Notes under the pieces: model-generated
What the model saw: only the letters and a program-made list of their open reading frames with translations
Told to the model about the DNA's origin: nothing
The model's database searches: none
Shown here: piece by piece, positions 18,730-28,061 of the stretch
Layout: every line of letters begins with the position of its first letter
Numbering within the stretch: the stretch's first letter is position 1
Made by a program: the position numbers and the translations under genes
Assembly (NCBI GenBank): GCA_025924715.1
Contig: JAICHV010000017.1
Span: 1-63,492, forward strand
Reading direction: 5' to 3'
Source: Alphaproteobacteria bacterium
Lineage (GTDB): Bacteria > Pseudomonadota > Alphaproteobacteria > Micropepsales > Micropepsaceae
DNA length: 63,492 nucleotides

Positions 18730-21700
18730 ATGAATCTCGCCTCCTGGCAGGACAAGTACTTGCCGTCGCCCCGCGCACGAGAGCTCACTTACGTGCTCTC
18801 CCTCAGCTTGTGTGGGGTGTATTGGACGTTCTATGTGCCATCGACGATTGCCGCCGCACATGGGTGGAATTTTGTCGAGGCGTTCCTCAGTCCCATTCTC
18901 GGCCTCACCCTGCTATTTCCGTTGTTACGGCGCATTGCTTTGGTCGCACGCAGGGAAAATATCGGAAGCCTCGCCGACTTTCTGGCCATGCGCTATGGCA
19001 AGAGCCGCTTTATCGGTCTTCTGGCCACGGCTATAGCGGGCGTCGCCATGACCTTTTTCATCGCCCAGCAATTGAAGACCTTGCTGGGCGGCTGGAGCAC
19101 TTTGACCGGCTCCCATTCGCCGGCACTGACGATCGGGTTCTATGCGCTGATCTCCGTCTTGCTCATGGCGGTGTCGGTGGCGGTCGGTGCGCGCCGGCCC
19201 ACTTTTACGCACCACAATCCGGAATTGGTCAATCTGGCGGCAATGGACGGGGCGATTAAGCTGGTCGCGTTGGTGGTAATTGCCGGTCTTTGCCTTTTGT
19301 ACGGCCTGAACAGGCCGATTGTAACGCCTCTGGCGCCCCTGCGCTTGGATGCAGGTTTTTTCATGACGGTCTTTCTGCTCACGGGCGCGATTCCCTGCGT
19401 CCCCCACGTCTATCATGTGGCCGTCGTGGAATCCGAAAGACAGGGTCAACTCGATAAGGCGCGGAAAATCTTGCCGGGCTACTTCCTGCTTGCCTATGTC
19501 GCCTTCATCGTTGTGACCTGGGCCGGTGCGACCATTCCCGGTCTCGATCCGGAAACAGCCGTGTTGGGCGTTGCCCGCGGCCTGGCGGGCGAAGCTACCG
19601 AGACCGGCTATTTCATTTTGACCATATTCACCGCGGCCGTGTTTGTGAGCGCGACAACCTATGCGGTCGCGACCATGGTCTCCGATCAGATATCGCTGAG
19701 CAGACTTATGCAGAAGCGCCGCCACAACAGCTCGGCCATCAATGTGGGCCGCGATATCATGCAGATACGCCGCGCCATCATTATAGCCGCCGTCGCCGTC
19801 GGCTGTCTGTTCGCCTATGTGCTGGACGCGGCGGCCTCTTCGACGGTGGGGCTGCTATTTGGTTCGCTGGTCGTGCAGCTTTTGCCGGCTTTGGTCGCAG
19901 CGGTCTGGTGGCGGCGGGCCCAACGCCGCGGCGTGATCGCGGGAATTCTTTTTGGTGTCGCGATTTGGCTCTTCTTCATTGGCGCGCCCTTGCTCATGCA
20001 TAGAGCCATGACGAATTGGCTGCCGTTCGCCATCGCCGCGGCCCCGGCCGCAAATATGTTCGCGCAGCGCTGTATCGCAAGCATGGTCGGAAATGTCTTT
20101 TTCCTCGTTGCAGTCTCGTTATGGACAAAGCCGCGCTTGATCGACCAAATCCAGGCCGCTGCATTTGTCGATATCGATGTCGCGTCCACCCATCAGCCGG
20201 ACAGAAGCAATGACAACGTCAGAAACCTCAAGGTCCTGTTGGCCAAATTTCTGGGGGATGCCGGCTCGGCCGTCGCGATCCAGGAACTCGAGACAGCCCG
20301 CGGTCAAAAACTGTCGGACGAGGATCTGGTAGACAACGACGTGGCTGCCGAGGCCGAGCGCAAGCTGGCCGGTATCGTCGGTGTCTCCCTTGCGGCCAGC
20401 CTGATGCGATGGCGGATTTCGCAGGATGGCGCCCATTCCCCCGAATTCATGCAATTTGTCGAGCAGACCGCACAGGCCATCCGGATCAACCGCGACATGC
20501 TGGAGGCCACGCTGAACAATCTTAGCCAGGGCGTCTGCGTGGTGGACAAGGATTTTCATTACGTCGCTTGGAATAACCGCTATCTGGATATTTTCGACCT
20601 TAAATCGGGCGCGATACAGGTCGGCAGCTCCATGGCCGACGTTATACGGCTTAATCGCGCGCGAAGCGGTTATTCGGCAGAAGACACGGAGGAATATATT
20701 CGCCGCCGCGTGCGCGACGTCCGTATCGGCATACCCCATGTCTTCGAACGCAAATGGTCGATCGGCAAGACGTTGCGCGTCATCGGTTTGCCCATGTCGG
20801 ACGGCCGCTATGTGACGAGCTTCACCGATGTGGATTCGGTGCAAAACATCATCTCCGATCTGCGCCAAGCCAACCAGAAGCTGGAAGAGCGGGTTCGCCG
20901 GCGTACCGCCGAACTTACCGAGGCCAACAAGGCCCTGCGCCGAACCACACTCCTGGCCGAACGGGCCCGCGCCTCGCAGGCCAGGTTCCTCGCGGCCGCA
21001 AGCCACGATCTGCTGCAGCCCTTGCATGCCGCCCGCCTGTTTCTGGGCGCTTTGCGGGAACAGATGCGGGGCGGAGAAGGGGCGACGGAACTTGTCCACA
21101 ATGCCGACGTCTCCATCGAAAATGCCAACCGTCTTCTGAACGCGCTTCTCAATCTCTCCCGACTTGAGGTGGGCGGCCTGCGACCGGAGGTCCGCCCCGT
21201 TGACGTGGATCATCTTTTCAGCAGCCTGCGCCGCGAATTTACCCCCTTGGCCAAGAGCAGGGCACTCGATCTGCGCATCGTGCCGACGCGGCTTTGGGTC
21301 AAGTCGGACGAGGATCTGCTGCATTCCATTTTGCAAAATCTGATCGGCAATGCGGTCCGTTACACGCAGGAAGGCGCGGTTCTTGTGGGCTGCCGCCGGC
21401 GGGGCGGTCAGGTCTTGCTCGAAGTGCGGGACAGTGGGCCGGGTATTCCGCCGGAAGCTTTGGAGAATATCTTCGAGGAATATGTTCGCCTGCCGCAGAG
21501 CCGCCAGGTCGAAAAAGGCTTGGGCTTAGGGCTCTCTATCGTGAAAAAGATTTGTGACGTTCTCGGCCATCACGTTGCCGTCCGCTCCTTGCCGGGCGCG
21601 GGGACCACGTTCGGCGTCCTGGTTCCACCGGCGCTAAGCGAAAGCATAAAGGCGCCCGCGCCAGGCAATGTGATCGGTTCGTTGCGCGGCTTGTCTGTCT

Positions 21701-22077
21701 TGTGCGTTGAAGACGACATGACAGTTCGGCGTAGTCTGGAATCGCTTCTGAAGCGTTGGGATGTGACGGCAGAGTTCGCCGATTCGGTCGCCCAGGCACT
21801 GTCTCTTGCGGGACCCTGGGATGCCGTCCTTACCGACTACCACCTGGAGGGGGGAAGAAATGGTCTGGATTTGGCATCCGCCATGGAAGGGCGCGCGCGC
21901 GCCTTCGCTTTGATCACCGCCGATTCCAGCGCGGAGGTGGCGGCGCGGGCTGCGGCGATGGGCGTCGGTGTCATTCGCAAACCCGTGGCGCCGGCGACCT
22001 TACGCACATTCTTGTCGCGCGTCCGCTCTGCCAAAGCAGATGATTCTAAGATTGGGCTTTTTCAACTGGAAGGTTGA
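18730..22077 (+). CDS. Hybrid sensor histidine kinase with sodium:solute symporter domain (CrbS/MxtR-like)
   Basis: Inner-membrane sensor of 1115 residues. Residues about 1-475 form a multi-helix sodium:solute symporter (SSS) domain (SLCGVYWTFYVPSTIAAAHG, ENIGSLADFLAMRYGKSRF). A PAS-like segment follows (about 585-710, ATLNNLSQGVCVVDKDFHY), then a coiled coil, the phosphoacceptor box FLAAASHDLLQPLHAAR with H759, an ATPase domain (QNLIGNAVRYT, DSGPGIP, GLGLGLSIV), and a receiver domain from about 990 with D1036 (LTDYHLEGG). The layout matches the CrbS/MxtR type, whose partner is a LuxR-type regulator and whose known targets in Pseudomonas and Vibrio include acetate and alcohol metabolism. Here the partner regulator gene converges and overlaps its last 32 bases. 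Sensing an organic acid through the SSS domain is inference. Confidence 0.93.
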   Translation: MNLASWQDKYLPSPRARELTYVLSLSLCGVYWTFYVPSTIAAAHGWNFVEAFLSPILGLTLLFPLLRRIALVARRENIGSLADFLAMRYGKSRFIGLLATAIAGVAMTFFIAQQLKTLLGGWSTLTGSHSPALTIGFYALISVLLMAVSVAVGARRPTFTHHNPELVNLAAMDGAIKLVALVVIAGLCLLYGLNRPIVTPLAPLRLDAGFFMTVFLLTGAIPCVPHVYHVAVVESERQGQLDKARKILPGYFLLAYVAFIVVTWAGATIPGLDPETAVLGVARGLAGEATETGYFILTIFTAAVFVSATTYAVATMVSDQISLSRLMQKRRHNSSAINVGRDIMQIRRAIIIAAVAVGCLFAYVLDAAASSTVGLLFGSLVVQLLPALVAAVWWRRAQRRGVIAGILFGVAIWLFFIGAPLLMHRAMTNWLPFAIAAAPAANMFAQRCIASMVGNVFFLVAVSLWTKPRLIDQIQAAAFVDIDVASTHQPDRSNDNVRNLKVLLAKFLGDAGSAVAIQELETARGQKLSDEDLVDNDVAAEAERKLAGIVGVSLAASLMRWRISQDGAHSPEFMQFVEQTAQAIRINRDMLEATLNNLSQGVCVVDKDFHYVAWNNRYLDIFDLKSGAIQVGSSMADVIRLNRARSGYSAEDTEEYIRRRVRDVRIGIPHVFERKWSIGKTLRVIGLPMSDGRYVTSFTDVDSVQNIISDLRQANQKLEERVRRRTAELTEANKALRRTTLLAERARASQARFLAAASHDLLQPLHAARLFLGALREQMRGGEGATELVHNADVSIENANRLLNALLNLSRLEVGGLRPEVRPVDVDHLFSSLRREFTPLAKSRALDLRIVPTRLWVKSDEDLLHSILQNLIGNAVRYTQEGAVLVGCRRRGGQVLLEVRDSGPGIPPEALENIFEEYVRLPQSRQVEKGLGLGLSIVKKICDVLGHHVAVRSLPGAGTTFGVLVPPALSESIKAPAPGNVIGSLRGLSVLCVEDDMTVRRSLESLLKRWDVTAEFADSVAQALSLAGPWDAVLTDYHLEGGRNGLDLASAMEGRARAFALITADSSAEVAARAAAMGVGVIRKPVAPATLRTFLSRVRSAKADDSKIGLFQLEG

Positions 22078-22678
22078 GCGCCTGCGCGGCGACGGCCGCC
22101 TGGGTTCGGTTCATGACGCCCAATTTGCGGAACATGGCGCTCATATGAACCTTGACGGTGGCGGATGAAACCCCCAGTTCGGCCGCGATCTGTTTGTTCA
22201 GGAGGCCGCGCTGCAGGCCTGTCAGGATTTTCAACTGGCTGGGCGTCAGCGACGCAATCGAATCGGTGAGAGGAGTCTTCTTCGGTGCGTCCGTCAGCGG
22301 CGCCCAGACGTCGCCGTTTAGAACGGCATCGAGAGCTTTGGCGATTTCGCCATAAGCAGCGGATTTGGGAATAAATCCGGATGCGCCAAAATTTATGGCC
22401 TGGCTGACAATCTCCGGTTCGCTGCTGGCGGAAACGACAATGATGGCCAGTAAGGGATGCGCCGCGCGCAAGGTGAGCAAGCCGCCAAAGCCGCTCGAAT
22501 CTGGCATTTTGAGGTCGAGCATGACGATTTCGATGTCCGGCCATTTCTGCAGGGCGTGGTGGGCGCCTTCCAGCGTATCGGCTTCTTCGATGGTGAAATG
22601 CGGCTGCGAACCGGCGATGACGGCGCGAAGCGCCTGCCGGAACAGCGGGTGATCATCGGCCAACAAAATCCGTCTCAT
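22046..22678 (-). CDS. LuxR/NarL-family response regulator (CrbR-like)
   Basis: A 210-residue two-component output regulator. The receiver domain (about 1-120) begins MRRILLADDHPLFRQALRAV and has the phosphoacceptor D55 in VMLDLKMPDSSG. The C-terminal LuxR-type helix-turn-helix (about 148-205) contains LTPSQLKILTGLQRGLLNKQ, the recognition stretch ELGVSSATVKVHMSAMFRKL and a final dimerisation helix. ATG at 22678 is chosen because MRRILLADDHP is the normal start of the family; an ATG seven codons upstream is possible. Its 3' end overlaps the hybrid kinase gene tail to tail. A perfect palindrome lies 70 bases upstream of its start, shared with the divergent receptor gene, so autoregulation is likely. 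Confidence 0.93.
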   Translation of the reverse strand: MRRILLADDHPLFRQALRAVIAGSQPHFTIEEADTLEGAHHALQKWPDIEIVMLDLKMPDSSGFGGLLTLRAAHPLLAIIVVSASSEPEIVSQAINFGASGFIPKSAAYGEIAKALDAVLNGDVWAPLTDAPKKTPLTDSIASLTPSQLKILTGLQRGLLNKQIAAELGVSSATVKVHMSAMFRKLGVMNRTQAAVAAQALNLPVEKAQS

Positions 22679-22740
22679 TTCGCCAGATTGAACCTGCAAA
22701 CGGGCAGGCGCAAGCGAAGTGTCCCTATTTCGCCACGGGG

Positions 22741-22757
22741 ATAGCCAAGTGGCTAAT
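22741..22757. promoter_or_regulatory. Palindromic operator site 1 (ATAGCCA-AG-TGGCTAAT)
   Basis: Core TAGCCA-AG-TGGCTA at 22742-22755 is a perfect inverted repeat with a two-base spacer. The 17-base extended site is identical to site 2 and matches site 3 read on the other strand except for the central two bases. It sits between the regulator gene (centre 70 bases from its start) and the receptor gene (centre 108 bases from its start). A -10-like TATACG at 22783-22788 faces the receptor. Inverted heptamers with a two-base gap are the NarL-type 7-2-7 layout, so the adjacent LuxR/NarL-type regulator is the likely ligand (inference). Confidence 0.8.
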
Positions 22758-22856
22758 TGCGCCTTTGCAACCGGCAGAATTGTATACGCCCCGCGGTGCT
22801 TTCATCGCCAACACACCTGCGCGGCCTCCGCGCGGTCACGCTTAAGGGGGGTAACT

Positions 22857-25800
22857 ATGTCTCATTCCATCCGTCGTTCGGCCGGGTCGGCCATGATTTG
22901 CCGCCTGCTGGCCGGAAGCGCCATGGCCAGCCTTTCGGTGTTTGCCGCGCAGGCGCAGGGATCCGGCGCCAGTTCGGTTGAAACGGTAACCGTCACCGGC
23001 ACCAGCATCCGCGGCCAGGCGCCCACCGGCGACAATTTGATTACCGTCGATCGTGTCGACATCGAAAGTCAGGGTGTTCAAACGGTTCAGCAATTGCTGA
23101 CCACCGTCCCGCAGATTTCTTCGGCCTTCGGAACCACGTCTCAGGGCGGCCAGAACGGCGATGGCACCGGACAGTTCATCCCGACGATTCATAATCTGGG
23201 CGGTGGCGCCTCCGCGGCCACCCTGGTTCTGATCAATGGTCACCGTATCCCCGGCGCGGGGCTAACCGTCATTGACACCGATCCGACCGTGATCCCCGCC
23301 TCGGCCTTGGAACGTGTCGAGGTTCTTCCCGATGGCGCGTCCTCGATTTACGGTTCGGATGCCGTCGCAGGCGTGATCAATTTCATCACCCGCAAGAATT
23401 TCACTGGGGTTGAGGCCAATGTTCAGGCCGGTGTGGCCGATCATTATTCTAGCTTCGATGCCAACATATTGTGGGGCACGAGCTGGAGTGGCGGCTCCGT
23501 GATGATGGATTACGACTATTCCAGCCGCTCGAATCTGATGAATGCCAGCCGCGGCTTCCTCAACCCTCGGCACGATCTTTATCAAGGCGCCGCCGATCCC
23601 TCGCAATTTATCGGCTTGGCCGCCTCGCCGCCGGCCACGGCCATGACGACCACCTTGCCGGTAGGCCCCGGAACAACGGGCGCGGCAGGCGTTGCGATCC
23701 CCTATCCCCCGAAAGCCATGAATTCTCAGACGTTCAACTGCCCGGTGGCGAGCATTGCCGCCAGTTCGACCGCGAGCTCGGCTTATTACTATCTGAGCGG
23801 CGGCTATGGCGGCGCCGCCTATTCCACCTCCACGGGCGGCGTGCCTTCCCAGGGCGCTTGCGACAACAGCTATGCCACCAGTGTCCTGCCCTCGGAAACC
23901 CGCAACAATGCCCTGATCCAGGTTCGCCAGAATATCTCGGACACCGTCTCATTCGATCTGGAAGCGATCTATGCGACGCGCGTGGGGACCTCTCAGGTGG
24001 CACGCGGCACGGTCTCCGCCACGGTCTTCGGTCCAAGTTCACCCAATGTCGGGCAGATCAACCCCTTCTATGTCGGCAACACCGCGACCGGCACTTCGTC
24101 CGAATTTGTCCGCTATGATTTCCAGTCCTTGCTGGGGCCAGGCGCTTTCAGCAAAACCGCGCAGCACCAAGCTATCGTCACCGCCGGCTTAACCTGGGAT
24201 CTGGGCGGCGACCGGGAAATCACGCTGAGCGGAACGGCCGGACAGGATTTCAATGAGGTCGCGAGTGTCGGTATCATATCTCCCGCCGAGGCGTTTCTGG
24301 CGTTGAACGGAACGACGAATACCGCCGGGAACAAGACCACGAACTCGCAGCCCAATATTTTCGGTCTTGGCTCGACGACAATCACCACGGAAACCCTGAC
24401 CACCCAGAACGCGCTCGATGTCTGGGATCCGGCAAGCTCGAACAAGACCTCCGCGGCGGTGTTGCGGTCGCTTCAGGATGGCGGACAGAATCAGAACGCC
24501 GACCAAGGTCTGCAGGATTTCGTTGCCAAATTTGACGGCCCGATTTTTAATTGGAGGCCTGGTGCGGTGAAAATGGCCGTGGGCGGCGAATTTCTGCATC
24601 AGACAACGCTCGAATTCGGCGCCAGCAATCTGGCGGCGGGCCCATCGGGCTCGAATGCCCAGGAATATCGCATTCCGCTGGGGCGGCAGGTCTATTCGAC
24701 CTTCCTGGAATTCGATGTGCCTCTGGTCAGCCCGGACATGAATGTTCCGCTCATGGAAAAACTCACCCTGGACGTTTCGGGTCGCTACGACAAATACAGC
24801 GATGTCGGCGGCACGCAGAATCCGAAAGTGGCCTTCGACTGGCTGCTGACCGACGGGCTTAAAGCCCGCGGCAGTTATGGCACCTCCTTTGTCGCCAACG
24901 ACATTCATCATTCGGGCCAGAAAGGCACGGGGTTCAATTCGGAATCGGCGGTGATTACGCCGGCGAGCCCCACGCCGAACGTCATTCCTTTTCCCGCGTT
25001 CGGCACGACGACATATAACGGCGGCGTCGGCATCGCGGGGACCTGGGTGGCGACGGCGCAAACTTGCGCCGCCGGCGGTGGCCAGCCCGTGAACGCCCAG
25101 GGCAATATACTGGCGGCGCCCTATACCGGCGCAACCGGCTGCCAGGTGGCCTTTGGCGCGGTGCAAAATGCGACGACCAGCGCCGCCCTGCGCATTAGCG
25201 GCGGCGGCTATGGCCTCACCCCGGCCACCGGCACCAATTATACCTTTGGTCTCGACTTCGACTTCGGCAGGACGCTTGGACTTCTCGACGGTTTGACCGC
25301 CAGCGTCACCTATTACGACGTCAAATATCACAATCTGAAAACCTCGGTCGGAACCCAGGCCGGTATACAGGCGCTAACCTATTTCGCGCCGCCGGGCGGC
25401 TGGTCGATCAACGATCCCTTTGTGCAGAAATTCATCGCCGGCTTGCCGATCAATGTGGCTTTACCGCCCACGGTGTATGGCCTGTTCAACGGCACGATCC
25501 AGAACGCCTATAATCTCTGGCAGAACGGATTGGATTTCGAAGCACGTTACCGTCTTCAGGCCGGTGATCTGGGCAATTTCGTTTTTGGGCTGAGCGGCAA
25601 CCAGATCCTGCGCGCCAGCCAGCAGGTCGTGGGAAACAATCCTGTCGTCGACGTCAAGAACGGCAAGAACAACGGCCGCTTCCCCTATCTTGAGCTGGAG
25701 GGGCGGGGCGATGTGAGCTGGACCCTGGGACCATGGTCGGCGAATTTCGCCGTCAACTATTCGCACCCTTATATGATCGCCAGCTCGGCATTTCCCTACA

Positions 25801-26048
25801 ATCTGGCCGGGCCGCGCCGGGCCGGCGGTACCTATCATGTGGGCGCGAATATCACCGAGAATTTGGGCGTGTCCTATTTGCTGGGAGACTCTTTCCTGGG
25901 CCTGCCGAAACTTGCAACCAGCGGCTTGCGCATCTCGCTCAATATCGACAACATCGCCGATGTAGACCCGCCGCTGACGCCCACGGGTACCGGAATTGGG
26001 AATGTCATCGGCCGTTACGTGACCGTCGGCATTCACAAATCGTTCTAG
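22857..26048 (+). CDS. TonB-dependent receptor, first gene of the aromatic catabolic operon
   Basis: Outer-membrane receptor of 1063 residues without an STN domain. A long signal peptide (about 1-34, ending FAAQAQ) leads to VETVTVTGTSIRG, the TonB-box and plug entry. The plug includes ASAATLVLINGHRIPGAGL and VEVLPDGASSIYGSDAVAGV; the barrel ends VIGRYVTVGIHKSF, a normal terminal strand. ATG at 22857 follows the strong site AAGGGGGG. Only 38 bases separate it from the aromatic permease, and the whole lig set follows, so it is probably co-transcribed and imports an aromatic compound too large or too dilute for porins. The palindromic site at 22741 lies in its promoter region. Substrate is inferred from context only. 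Confidence 0.92.
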   Translation: MSHSIRRSAGSAMICRLLAGSAMASLSVFAAQAQGSGASSVETVTVTGTSIRGQAPTGDNLITVDRVDIESQGVQTVQQLLTTVPQISSAFGTTSQGGQNGDGTGQFIPTIHNLGGGASAATLVLINGHRIPGAGLTVIDTDPTVIPASALERVEVLPDGASSIYGSDAVAGVINFITRKNFTGVEANVQAGVADHYSSFDANILWGTSWSGGSVMMDYDYSSRSNLMNASRGFLNPRHDLYQGAADPSQFIGLAASPPATAMTTTLPVGPGTTGAAGVAIPYPPKAMNSQTFNCPVASIAASSTASSAYYYLSGGYGGAAYSTSTGGVPSQGACDNSYATSVLPSETRNNALIQVRQNISDTVSFDLEAIYATRVGTSQVARGTVSATVFGPSSPNVGQINPFYVGNTATGTSSEFVRYDFQSLLGPGAFSKTAQHQAIVTAGLTWDLGGDREITLSGTAGQDFNEVASVGIISPAEAFLALNGTTNTAGNKTTNSQPNIFGLGSTTITTETLTTQNALDVWDPASSNKTSAAVLRSLQDGGQNQNADQGLQDFVAKFDGPIFNWRPGAVKMAVGGEFLHQTTLEFGASNLAAGPSGSNAQEYRIPLGRQVYSTFLEFDVPLVSPDMNVPLMEKLTLDVSGRYDKYSDVGGTQNPKVAFDWLLTDGLKARGSYGTSFVANDIHHSGQKGTGFNSESAVITPASPTPNVIPFPAFGTTTYNGGVGIAGTWVATAQTCAAGGGQPVNAQGNILAAPYTGATGCQVAFGAVQNATTSAALRISGGGYGLTPATGTNYTFGLDFDFGRTLGLLDGLTASVTYYDVKYHNLKTSVGTQAGIQALTYFAPPGGWSINDPFVQKFIAGLPINVALPPTVYGLFNGTIQNAYNLWQNGLDFEARYRLQAGDLGNFVFGLSGNQILRASQQVVGNNPVVDVKNGKNNGRFPYLELEGRGDVSWTLGPWSANFAVNYSHPYMIASSAFPYNLAGPRRAGGTYHVGANITENLGVSYLLGDSFLGLPKLATSGLRISLNIDNIADVDPPLTPTGTGIGNVIGRYVTVGIHKSF

Positions 26049-26086
26049 GCAAGTGGCGGGCCGGCGGAGGTCTTCTGGAAACGACG

Positions 26087-27355
26087 ATGAAGACGACATC
26101 AAATCGGACGGCCGTCACGGTCATCTTGTGCCTTCTGGTCGCGACCTTCGAAGGCATCGATCTTCAGGCGGCAGGATTGGCGGTACCCCAGGTGAGGGCG
26201 GAGTTCGCCCTGGTCGCCAGCCAATTGGGATACTTCACCGCCGCCAGTTCCGTCGGCGTGTTGATCGGGGCGTTGGGCGGCGGACGTCTCGCGGACCGCA
26301 TCGGACGTCAGCGCACTTTGACCTTTGCGCTCGCGCTGTTCGGTATCTTCTCGATCGTCACCGCGTGGTCGAGCGGCCTTGCCATGCTGGTTGCGGCAAG
26401 GCTGCTGACAGGGATTGGCCTTGGGTCAGCCCTGCCGAACCTTGTGGCACTTGCCAGCGAGAATTCCCCGCCAAGCTGGCGCGCGCGCGCCGTCGCCCTG
26501 ATGTATGCGGGATTTCCGCTGGGTGGTGCCTTGGCAAGCGGCATCATGTCGGAGGTCGCAAAACCGCAATCCTTTCTCCATACCGCGATTACCGGACTTG
26601 GTTTGGCGGCCGGCGACTGGCGAACGATTTTCTATATCGGGGGGTTGGCGCCCCTTTTGGCGGTGCCGCTGATTGCCTTCATCTTGCCGGATTCGGCGGA
26701 ATTCGCCCATAAGCATCTTGCGCCCTCCCATCAAATGAGTTGGACCGACGTGGTATTCGGCCCCGGCAGGGCTCTCAATTCGACTTTGCTCTGGGTCAGC
26801 TTTTTTACCACCCTGCTGGTGCTTTATCTTTTGCTGAACTGGCTTCCCGCGCTGCTCAACAGCCGGGGATTCGATCGCAGTCAGGCTTTCCTGGTGCAAT
26901 TGGCCTTCAATGGCGGCGGTATTCCCGGCAGCATTCTGGCCGGCATTTTGATGGACCGGGCGCAGCGGCAATTTGCGGTTCCGTTCATTTATGCCGGCCT
27001 GGTCGTTTTGCTCGTGCTGACGGCGGTCATGCCGACGGACATTGCGATTGCTCTTGTCTGCGGCACGGTGCTGGGCGGCTTTGTCATGGGGACACAGGCC
27101 CTCCTATATGGCCTTGCGCCCGCCTGCTATGCCACCGAGATTCGCGGCACAGGCGTGGGGGCTGCGGTTTGCATTGGCCGCATAGGCTCGGTGGTTGGAC
27201 CGCTATTTGCCGCCGCCCTGGTGGGCGCAGGCAAATCGCCGTTGCAGGTGCTGTTGGCTCTGGTGCCATTGGCGATCATTGGTGGCCTCACAGCCATATT
27301 GCTGTCGCGCCGCATCGGATCGCAGGCCCGCAGCCTGCCGGCCGCCGCAAGGTAA
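26087..27355 (+). CDS. MFS aromatic acid:H+ symporter (MhpT-like, AAHS family)
   Basis: Inner-membrane permease of 422 residues with about 12 helices. The first helix reads [19 protein letters not shown], closely like MhpT, the 3-(3-hydroxyphenyl)propionate transporter of E. coli, and carries the AAHS-type DGxD-related signature as [19 protein letters not shown] is the MFS loop 2-3 motif, and [20 protein letters not shown] and [20 protein letters not shown] match the family. ATG at 26087 is used because upstream sequence encodes the preceding receptor in another frame. It lies between a TonB-dependent receptor and ligK, so it most likely carries protocatechuate or a precursor acid across the inner membrane. 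Confidence 0.9.
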   Translation: MKTTSNRTAVTVILCLLVATFEGIDLQAAGLAVPQVRAEFALVASQLGYFTAASSVGVLIGALGGGRLADRIGRQRTLTFALALFGIFSIVTAWSSGLAMLVAARLLTGIGLGSALPNLVALASENSPPSWRARAVALMYAGFPLGGALASGIMSEVAKPQSFLHTAITGLGLAAGDWRTIFYIGGLAPLLAVPLIAFILPDSAEFAHKHLAPSHQMSWTDVVFGPGRALNSTLLWVSFFTTLLVLYLLLNWLPALLNSRGFDRSQAFLVQLAFNGGGIPGSILAGILMDRAQRQFAVPFIYAGLVVLLVLTAVMPTDIAIALVCGTVLGGFVMGTQALLYGLAPACYATEIRGTGVGAAVCIGRIGSVVGPLFAAALVGAGKSPLQVLLALVPLAIIGGLTAILLSRRIGSQARSLPAAAR

Positions 27356-27372
27356 TTGTCGGGAGAAGCGCT

Positions 27373-28059
27373 TTGCCGGTCGTCACCACCAATATCCAAC
27401 GGGCTGCAGCGGGCGATGTGGAGCGCCTTTCGGGTTTTGGTGTCGCCACCGTGCATGAAGCGCAAGGGCGCAGGGGCCTTCTGGCGCCCGTCATGCGGCC
27501 GATCTACCGGCCGTGCCACATCGCGGGCACCGCGGTGACATGCGAAGTTGCACCCGGCGACAATTGGATGATCCATGTCGCGGTCGAACAATGCCGAGCC
27601 GGCGATATTCTCGTCGTTGCTCCGACATCGCCCTGCAGCGACGGCTATTTCGGCGATCTCTTGGCGACGTCCCTGCAAAGTCGCGGCGTCCGGGGACTGA
27701 TCATCGATGCCGGGGTGCGCGATGTCGCGACCCTGACCGAGATGAAATTCCCGGTTTGGTCGAAAGCGATTTTCGCCCAGGGCACGGTCAAGGAAACCCT
27801 AGGCAATGTGAACGCCCCGATCATCTGTGCCGGCGCTGCTGTCCATCCCGGCGACGTGATCGTCGCCGATGACGATGGCGTCTGCGTGGTGCGCAAAGCG
27901 GAGGCGCAAGGCGTGGCCGAAGCCTGCCGCAAGCGGGAAGAGAAGGAAGCGGCAACCCGGGCGCGCCTGGCGGCCGGCGAACTCGGCCTCGACATCTACA
28001 ATATGCGCGAAAAATTGCGCGAGCGGGGCCTGATCTATCGCGACGGATCCAAGGACTAG
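27373..28059 (+). CDS. ligK: 4-carboxy-4-hydroxy-2-oxoadipate aldolase
   Basis: Last step of protocatechuate 4,5-cleavage: splits 4-carboxy-4-hydroxy-2-oxoadipate into pyruvate and oxaloacetate. The protein belongs to the RraA-like class II aldolase family; the metal and pyruvate site is seen as [20 protein letters not shown] with R116 and D117. The start is TTG at 27373, supported by GGGAGAAG seven bases upstream and by the product size of 228 residues, the usual length for this aldolase. It is 17 bases after the permease and two bases before ligU. Regulator-of-RNase-E homologues share the fold, but the surrounding lig genes settle the function. Confidence 0.93.
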   Translation: MPVVTTNIQRAAAGDVERLSGFGVATVHEAQGRRGLLAPVMRPIYRPCHIAGTAVTCEVAPGDNWMIHVAVEQCRAGDILVVAPTSPCSDGYFGDLLATSLQSRGVRGLIIDAGVRDVATLTEMKFPVWSKAIFAQGTVKETLGNVNAPIICAGAAVHPGDVIVADDDGVCVVRKAEAQGVAEACRKREEKEAATRARLAAGELGLDIYNMREKLRERGLIYRDGSKD

Positions 28060-28061
28060 CG

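Noticed and set aside
26046..26059. Degenerate copy of the palindrome (TAGGCAAGTGGCGG, 11 of 14 matches)
   Set aside because: It contains the receptor stop codon, is not an inverted repeat, and its centre is only about 34 bases before the permease ATG, too close for the spacing seen at the true sites. Probably chance.
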